From contig NC_086360.1 of the NCBI RefSeq assembly GCF_036324505.1, positions 11,287,793 through 11,351,792 on the forward strand: 64,000 nt of DNA, written 5' to 3'. The translations under genes and the position numbers were made by a program. The DNA is from Eleginops maclovinus. Lineage: Eukaryota; Chordata; Actinopteri; Perciformes; Eleginopidae. Positions 56,601 through 64,000 of the stretch are shown here, one piece after another (the stretch's first letter is position 1; every line of letters starts with the position of its first letter). Below the pieces are notes generated by a model, which did no database searches, was not told the origin of the DNA, and worked only from the letters and a program-made list of their open reading frames with translations.

Positions 56601-58915
56601 CGTCCAGAGAAGGCTTTTAACCTAACGCTGTGATAAATCCAGGGAGGCCGCATCACCAAAAGTTGAAACCAATTTTTGTAGTTCCATGCCATTAAATGTT
56701 CAGGAAACTTAAAGACCTTATCTACTTTTAAGGCATTTTCATGAATACAACACATTTTTTGTCATGGAGCCCTTCAAGCCTTTTCTATTCAAATGGATCG
56801 GATTGGATAGATGAGGCACATCATTTGCCAAGCCATTTTTAACATACTCTTTATCCAAACCACTATTGGATAAATGATGCATTATTTTGATCTTTAGATG
56901 AACATTGTTTGGCTTGAGAGAAACTTCAATTACTTTTATATTTTATTTAGTTATTACCAAGCATAAAAAATGTTCCAGTGAAATAACAACGGTTTAACAG
57001 TAAGTAGGTACACTTAAAATACACCACAAGGCGCGTTATGTGTTAAAGGAGCAATGCACATACACACAAGAGTAAGGCGTTTTAAGACGATAAAATACAG
57101 GAGCAAATCTGTAGAATCAAACCAATAAATACCACAACATGACTTGACAAGCGAGACAAGAGGGCAGGAGGCTGTTTTGCCAAAGGATATTGGAAACGCG
57201 CATTCCAAAAGCTTCAATTATGTCTCTCCTTCTTATCAATTTACTTTTGTGTTTAACTCAGCACTTACAAGTTCACACCCATTATTTTGTCTGGTTTGCA
57301 TATCCTTCGAAATTATTTTGCTGAAATATGACATCAGGCTTTCTGACAAGTTGTGGAAGTAGGCTGCTGGGCTGCAGTTAAAGTGTGTGCATTGGGGCAA
57401 AACTCTTAAATATAAATGAAGTATTTTGTGTGAGTATGGGGACTTGAATGCCCCATTCAATCCTTTCTTTTGTAATCTAATCAAACTTCCCCACTCACCA
57501 GGGTTCAGGGGGGGAGGGAGGGGGTCTCTTGTGTTAGACAGCTTACTGCAATTAAAATTTATTTAAGGCTTACAAGGAATCCTTTCACTCTTGAATAAAT
57601 CATAGTGAATTCCTGTGACTTTGACGAGGTTTCCCCTCTCTATAATTATCCTCTGCGCAACAAGCGCTGAGAGAGCAGCTCTCCTTTAACCCCCCTGCAA
57701 TACCTCAGAGCTTTACACTTGTAATGAAATCATAAAATAACAACAACTGCAAATTCAGAGTTGTCACTAAGTCTGTTATTTGAGGAAACGGGTACAAGCC
57801 AGATGACTTCATTGATGTCACTTTGTGTGTCGTATTTATTGTTTTATTGCTGAGGGGTGTTGGTACCTCAACTCTTAGTCCCAACACTGGAGTAAAGACA
57901 GACAGGTACTGACATCCCGAGGAGTGTCACTGTGAAATGTGACACACTTCAAGAGACTTCAAGTTTCAACAGGTTACCATACATACTGCTTTACTCATTG
58001 TAGCTACAGAGTTCACCCAATTACTCTTATGTTGTGGCCTGTTCTGTTTTTTACACTGGAAATACATTAGTGGCCAAGTAAGCAATAGAGGGAAGGCAGA
58101 AATCTTTAAATCTTGCTTCACTTTCTGATGTGCTGAGAACAATGTTAAGCATAAGATGCCACATGTATCTCTCCTGCTCCTCATTGCTGTGTTTGTAGCT
58201 AAACTAGATGTTGTAGTCTGGGATATTTCATTCTAGTGTTTCCACTGTTGAACAGTATTATTTTTTCTTTTGAAAGCTGCAAGTTTGATAATGCAAAGTT
58301 AATTTGCTCTGTAGTTCGTGCTCAGTGTTTTTTAACACAACCAAAAGTCATTTCAGTGGCCTTATCGGACACTCTGTCTCTCCCTCTCCTTTTAATGTTG
58401 TAGCATTTCCCTCTGATTGCTTTGCCCTTGTGACCGAGTGTTGAATTAAATGCCTAATTTAACATGGACCTTTTGTTGGCCGCTTCTTTGTTGAGAAGCT
58501 CTTTCTAATCGTGCAGTGGGGGCCGGGGTGTTGTTGTCGGCTCGGCAGCACTCAGTCCGCTCTTATTGTGCCTCTGTGACAGCGTGTCCTTGGGCAAGGC
58601 AGCAGAGCTGTCAGGTCCCTCTGTCACACTTCTCTGCAGGCAGGACATGGCCAGCCCACGGCACAGCTAGGGGTCCTAAAACGCAGGGCAGCACCCCTAA
58701 TATCCAAGGATGCCTACCTTGGTTGTTTAGCAACCCACTCTGTCTGACAGTGTTTGTGTTTTCGTGTTTGGCTGCTGTGTGATGGAACGCTGGTTTTGGG
58801 GGTTACAGTGAAACTAACCAAACAACACGATGGGCACTTTTGTGGCCTCACTAAAGAGGAGGAGCTTTCAGGAGAGCCCACTATGTGTCCTTTCATACTT
58901 CTGAGTTATGGGAAG

Positions 58916-58916
<1 letters not shown>
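53668..58916. other. gene-free intergenic DNA
   Basis: No gene is recognised. The blocks 57480-57710 and 58370-58520 are repeat-free with mixed composition and possible regulatory character. All open frames are short and lack domains. Confidence 0.5.
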
Positions 58917-58990
<74 letters not shown>

Positions 58991-58995
58991 ACACA
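58917..58995. repeat. (CA)n microsatellite
   Basis: CA dinucleotide array of about 79 bp with one CATA interruption near its end. Thr-His frames across it are artefacts. Confidence 0.97.
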
Positions 58996-60819
58996 GGAGC
59001 ACAATGTAGAGTCCTGTACAATTGTTACAAAAAGCTTTATTGTATTTCCTTATTATTCACACGTTTCAATGTAATTATTCATCCGACACATTTTATTTGA
59101 TGAATTGTTTGGTACATACAATTAAATTAAAATCAAAATATATATAATAGCATAAAGAAATGCAATTAATTTCTTATTCTGGTTTTATGTATATATATAT
59201 ATATTTTTAAATCAACATTTACATTTGAGAAGTCACCAATTATGTAATAAATATTAACTGAATTGATCCTTAACCACATGCTTATTATTGTAGTAATAAT
59301 GTCATTATCTCACTAACCTTAACAAAGTATTTATTTGAACCCAACGTGTAATCCTAATCAAACCTTGTTGTCGAACAATACAACAGATTTATGTTTTAAA
59401 CAGAGATCAGTAGTGGTTTTGGTCGGATCTGCAAATGACTCTATGTTGCATTTATGTGAGCGAGACAAGCTATGTACTTCTAGTTTATTGTTTGCGGTTT
59501 TATGGGACTTTTAAATGAAATAACTAGTCCTTCAAAACATTTTTTTAAAAATTGTCCTTTCTAATCATGATGAGTACCAAGCCTTTTATGTCATTCAGAT
59601 TTTGGATTCCTATAAATTCAGGTTTCTAAACCCTTCATTGACTACAGTAGCAGCAAGCCACAGTCTGCTGGCAGCGAGTGACTGAACCGGCTTCATCGTT
59701 CTCTCATCTCCCCTCTAATCTTCTGTTTGCTCAGCTCTCTGCCTTGTCAGTGTAGTTTGCTTAGGTCTTACGCCCGTCAGTACAGCTGTATTCCTCTTTC
59801 TCTAGGCAAAGATCATTTGTGATAGATTTTCAGGCAGAACATTTCCTCAGCTGCAAACCCAGGCTTTGGCTGTAAAACGATTAAGGAATGTTTCTACTGA
59901 ACAGCAGCAAAGTCAACATCCTAATGCTAATGAAACACAGTTTTTGTGACTGCAGCAAAGATAGATCTTTTCATGCATCTTGAAGTGCAATATGCTATTC
60001 CCTGTAATGAAATAGTTCTGTCTAGCTGAGAGTTTGCAAAGAAGGACAATACCACTAACGTTTGTACGCTTCATATATCTGGACAACAGCCGGTTAGCTT
60101 AGCATTTAACATGGCTCCTCTATTCGGAGTTAGCTGATTGAAGATATATAAGTGTATGTTTATAAGTTGGTCGTCAATAAGTGAAAATAAATTGAGTACA
60201 GACATGATGTAATAAAAAAACAGGGTCTCCATCACACAATGTGTAGACACATTCAATTTTTCAACTGTTAAATGGCCCACTCAGTATGTATGTTATTCAT
60301 ATTTTATATGATTTTTAATTATTAACTTAACATGGTAAAAACATGGCTTGTTTAATCTGTAGAAAAAGTAAATGTAAAAACAATATATTTTTTGATTATG
60401 TGTTTGAATGAAGCAGCAATTTCTCTGTATTGTTTCTGTACAGATTAAACTAATGAGATTTAGATGTGCGGGCAGACCTTTATGCTTAACTCTGCTGGCT
60501 CTCGCTTCATATTTAACATACACACATTAAGGTGTCGTTTATTCCCCTCTCAATTTCAATAAAGGTTAAATCATTTGGCTTTGGCTTTGTTGTGCAGTCC
60601 TCTTGTAATAATTCAAACAGATCTATAACATATTATATATATATATATAACATAAGTATTAATGAAAAAAAGGTAAACACCTCAGTACATTTATTTTGGC
60701 CACTTATGGTGTGTGGTTATAGTTGTGCGTATTTAAATAATGGCAAAGAAAAACTCAGAAATATAAAACGTACTACAGTTGAGTACTTAAACAGGCGCAA
60801 TGAATAATGACTGCTAGGC
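58996..60819. other. AT-rich gene-free DNA with (TA)n runs
   Basis: Strongly AT-rich with TA dinucleotide runs at 59190-59205 and 60634-60649. No gene is recognised. A GCCGGTTAGCTTAGCATT phrase at about 60088 faintly resembles family C repeat but is too short to call. Confidence 0.5.
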
Positions 60820-61190
60820 GCTCACTGACCAGCCCCGCAGCTCGGCACGGAGAAAGAGAGCGTTGTTTTCCGCCGACCTCGGCAGCCAATGACTCACACT
60901 GGAAGGTGTTGCCAACAGACAGAGCTTGACAGTTTAATATTTATGCTGTCAATTCTAAAAACTAACCTTGGTAATTAGGGGAGGTGATTCCGGACAGATG
61001 TGGAGCGCGGGACAAAAGAGCCTCTTGTTTGGCTCTAGTGAATGCAGCCACCTCTCCCATGACAACATTTAAAAACAGGCCCAAAGTCATTGGCAGCGCA
61101 AAAGTTGGCTGCTGCACGTGCTGCATGAGGTCACATTTCTTCATGCCATGATGTCAGTTTTGGGTGGGACGTCACGTCAGGCAGCATTAG
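60820..61190. promoter_or_regulatory. candidate enhancer-like block
   Basis: This repeat-free, GC-elevated block contains CCAATGACTCAC (CCAAT plus AP-1-type TGACTCA), a perfect inverted pair TTGACAG (60926-60932) and CTGTCAA (60946-60952) matching MEIS/TGIF-type cores, TAATTA at 60972-60977 and overlapping CRE-like GACGTCACGTCA near 61171. The motif density suggests a cis-regulatory element 34 kb downstream of gas1, but conservation has not been tested and the target gene is unknown. Confidence 0.35.
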
Positions 61191-64000
61191 AGCGAGCTGT
61201 CCTGTTGACTGTAGAGCAGTAAGCAGCATTTCATCAGTTTAGAAGCTGAAGAACGCTCAAACTAAACTGAATTTAAAACTTAGCAACTCAATATTTTGCC
61301 AACAGTGAGACTGTCAATACAAGCAGGTGTGCGACGCAGTTACAGTGACGGGTCTGTAAGCAAAGAGTTACAGGTGCGATTCTGTCAACACCAATATACC
61401 TGAGTGCAGACGGTACACTGAACTACTGTGACTGCTTTACTGTAAGTGAATAGAGTTACATTTCTTGATAGATTAAATGATGTCCTTTATTTAGCTGGGA
61501 ATGTATTGTGTTACAACAGCAGCGAGTTATGAAGGCATTTTTGCAGGAATATCTTTTTTTTAAAAGACATTTATAATACATAAATATATGACATAATCAG
61601 GAGAGACAATGCAACAATGACCACTTTGCAGGCAATTAAACAATATTTTATCAGACATGCAGGGCTCTATGTCAGAGTGCACCATTTTACGACTACAAAC
61701 TCAACGTTCTGTATTTAAAATAACACCTTTACAGCAACAAATTGATGTATTCCCAGTAGGGAGTGATACCCTTATTTATTTTTTGTCAGCTTTATGTTTT
61801 CTTCACAATATAATATCAGTCATGGCAATGGTACTTTACTGGATCAGCTGGAAATTAAACATCCAGATGAAAATGTCTTTGCATAAATACTATGTGCACA
61901 AACCAAAGATAAATAAATAAATCCACACATACTGGTGAGTAGATGTCCAGCAGTAACCACTTTCCTTCATTGACATTAAGCTGTGGTCATTGGTCAGCCT
62001 GACAGCCCGGCTCGGCCTCTCCTCTGAACGAACTGTCTGACCACTGACTGTAACTCTGTTTTCCCTCCTAACACCACACACACCACACCACACCACACAC
62101 ACCACAAGCAGCGGCATGTCCACAGTGAGACATCAGGTAATTCACAAGTTCAAACACTAATCATGCTCTCATGCCAACACTGATATTACTTTTATTCCAT
62201 ATTCCAATCCCTTTTACCTTTTTAAAAAGAGTGAACATCTGCACGTGGAACTACTGTATGAGCTGGAATTTGACACCAACATTTAAAACTGAAGATTACC
62301 ATTCGAAGCTTTTCAAGGTTAGATATTTCTTTACACGAAACAAAAAGACCACGGGTGCTTATTCAACACCAGAGATCAGTATTCATAAAAATCCACCCAC
62401 ACTGCAGATTCCCCATAAAAAAAGAGCACTGATTATTGAGGCGAAGCACATTTTTTTCAGCAGTTGGTACTTTGTCAAATTTAACAACTTCACTGCTGAC
62501 ATCAACCAATAGCGTTAACCACAGACTTGGCTTATCCTCCTGTAACGTTTTAACATCAACATCATTTATTGACTTTCCCCCACGTCAGCCCACCTGGGCA
62601 GAGAGTGTGAGTGGAGTACAGGTAGCTGCCATAAACACTCAAGCTTTATCGTCAGAGGCAAACACAGCCAGGAGTCATATTTTACTCTCTCTAGTTTAAT
62701 GGCAGATGACCTCAAGCCATTTATAGGCCATTAAGGACAGGCTGTAGCAGCTTAAGTTCATCAGAGGTGGTAGTGTAAGGTCGGGAAAGGCAGAAGACGT
62801 GAACGGACGGGAGGGAAGGTATTCAGACAGAGACGAGCATGCTGCTGTAAAGAAGTGAATTCCAGGTGTGATCTTACATCTGAATGAACCGAGGTAAACC
62901 CTAAATTAGTTGAAGTGTGGTATTAAAACATGAGACTGCATGATTTTCTTTCATCACAAGTATTTTGTTGATTATGGTCTCTGGAGGGGATTTGTTATTG
63001 GTAATTGGATTTTGTTTTATTGCTTGTTTCGCCCTTTAAAATAAAGCTTAAGTCCTGTATCTACAGCTTCAACTTAACGTCAATTATCTGCAATAGTTTT
63101 TGTTGAATAGCCTTTAGTTGTTTTGTCTATAAAGGATCAAGATGTCTCTGTCACAGTCTCCTGAGCTGAGGTGTCCCTCATACTGACCAACCCACAAAGA
63201 GTCTCTGACTGCGCAGTCTATTCTTTTATTTTGCAGCGTCTTTCATAAAGTAGTGGAGAAGTTACATTTGATTTAAATATAAAATATATTTTAGTTGTAT
63301 GAATTTGTTTATTAATATTACATTTCTGTGGTGGAGCAAAGATTATAAGTGAAAAACATGGGACACAACAGAAGCTCAGACGAACTATAAAACCTTGGAA
63401 AACAGGGGGGTGGGGATTTGGGAGGGGGCCCTTCACTTAAGGTAGGGTTGTGTTGTGCTTAACCCAGGGATCTAGGCCTTGATATTCAGCAATATGCACA
63501 GCTTTGTGTGATGGGGGTTCGCCCCCTCATGCTCTGCCTGTGTTTTATCTCCCCTTTAACAAAGGAAGAGGCCCTGCAAACAGCCACCTTCACACCTCTC
63601 TTAGCAGCTCCACTGAATGAGCTCAAGCACCTCTCCATTCATACGTAGAAATATAGTACGCACAGAGAAAGTAGTAATGGTGAGCGTGCAGCCCTTTCTC
63701 CTCACAGTGAAGAGAATCAAAACCTATCCTAAGATGTAGTCAGATTTGAAAGAAGCAAAAGCACAGGCTGCTTTTCTGTTACTGGCAAAGAAATGTTTAT
63801 AGGTTTTTCCGAAAGGACGGTTGAGGGGGGAAGCATTCGACAATACGCCCGAAAAAACTCCAGCAGCTTGGAACCTTTAAGAAAGTGCCAAATATGAATC
63901 ACTGCACTGCGGATGCCAGACGGGCCTTTCCTGTGTTGCTAAGAGAGCCCCTTGCACTGGAACAGGCCGGGCTGCTGGAGGGGGGTTAAGTGTTTCGGAT
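61191..64000. other. gene-free intergenic DNA to window end
   Basis: No gene is recognised. A CACAC/CCACA simple repeat lies at 62071-62106. Short frames of up to about 113 codons show no domain. The last 400 bases are GC-richer without identifiable content. Confidence 0.5.
62071..62106. repeat. (CACAC)-type simple repeat
   Basis: Short low-complexity array of ACCAC and ACAC units. Minor feature. Confidence 0.8.

Noticed and set aside
58580..58610. GTGTCCTTGGGCAAGGCA phrase, reminiscent of a common fish SINE-like repeat
   Set aside because: The match ends after about 18 bases and flanking sequence does not continue the repeat.
60085..60105. GCCGGTTAGCTTAGCATT as a family C repeat fragment
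   Set aside because: Too short to distinguish from chance.

Overview
This window reads as non-coding vertebrate DNA from a teleost fish, probably a percomorph. It is AT-rich and intron- and desert-like. It carries very long (CA)n/(TG)n microsatellites, a 5'-truncated fish L2-type LINE and degenerate copies of several dispersed repeats that I recognise from percomorph genomes. No bacterial, viral or plasmid organisation is visible. The lineage call is inference from repeat content and from the one gene present, not from a database match.

Only one protein-coding gene can be supported: a single-exon-CDS gas1 (growth arrest-specific 1) on the + strand at about 26.18-26.97 kb. The predicted protein has 262 residues: a signal peptide, two ten-cysteine GFR-alpha-like domains with nearly matching cysteine spacing, an N-glycosylation site, an acidic linker and a C-terminal GPI-attachment hydrophobic tail. 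A GC-box/CCAAT promoter-like region lies upstream, a possible 5'UTR intron lies at 25911-26173, and a roughly 0.9-kb 3'UTR ends at an AATAAA near 27.89 kb. In vertebrates GAS1 is a cell-surface Hedgehog co-receptor that works with PTCH1 and CDON/BOC.

Layout: 1-25.5 kb is gene-free upstream DNA. It holds two oppositely oriented CA/TG arrays (5.1 and 6.0 kb), an L2 fragment (6.7-7.7 kb), an LTR-like or other repeat remnant (12.2-13.05 kb), a perfect 12-bp inverted repeat (15.1 kb), a purine/TG array (18.8 kb), a dispersed-repeat fragment (19.9 kb) and a CA array (23.6 kb). Gas1 occupies 25.5-27.9 kb. From 27.9 to 64 kb there is again no gene. That stretch carries a 176-bp TG array (29.9 kb), a 28-bp poly-C (34.8 kb), dispersed-repeat copies at 36.9, 40.65, 41.6 and 53.4 kb, and CA arrays at 51.5 and 58.9 kb.

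Several repeat-free blocks contain homeodomain-, MEIS- or CRE-like motifs and look like candidate long-range enhancers, the usual content of a desert around a developmental gene. This cannot be proved without cross-species alignment. Apart from the gas1 ORF and the LINE reverse-transcriptase ORF, the other short open frames look like chance or microsatellite translations. I found no previously undescribed protein system. The most testable unusual observation is the putative 5'UTR intron of gas1, which would remove a cluster of upstream start codons.
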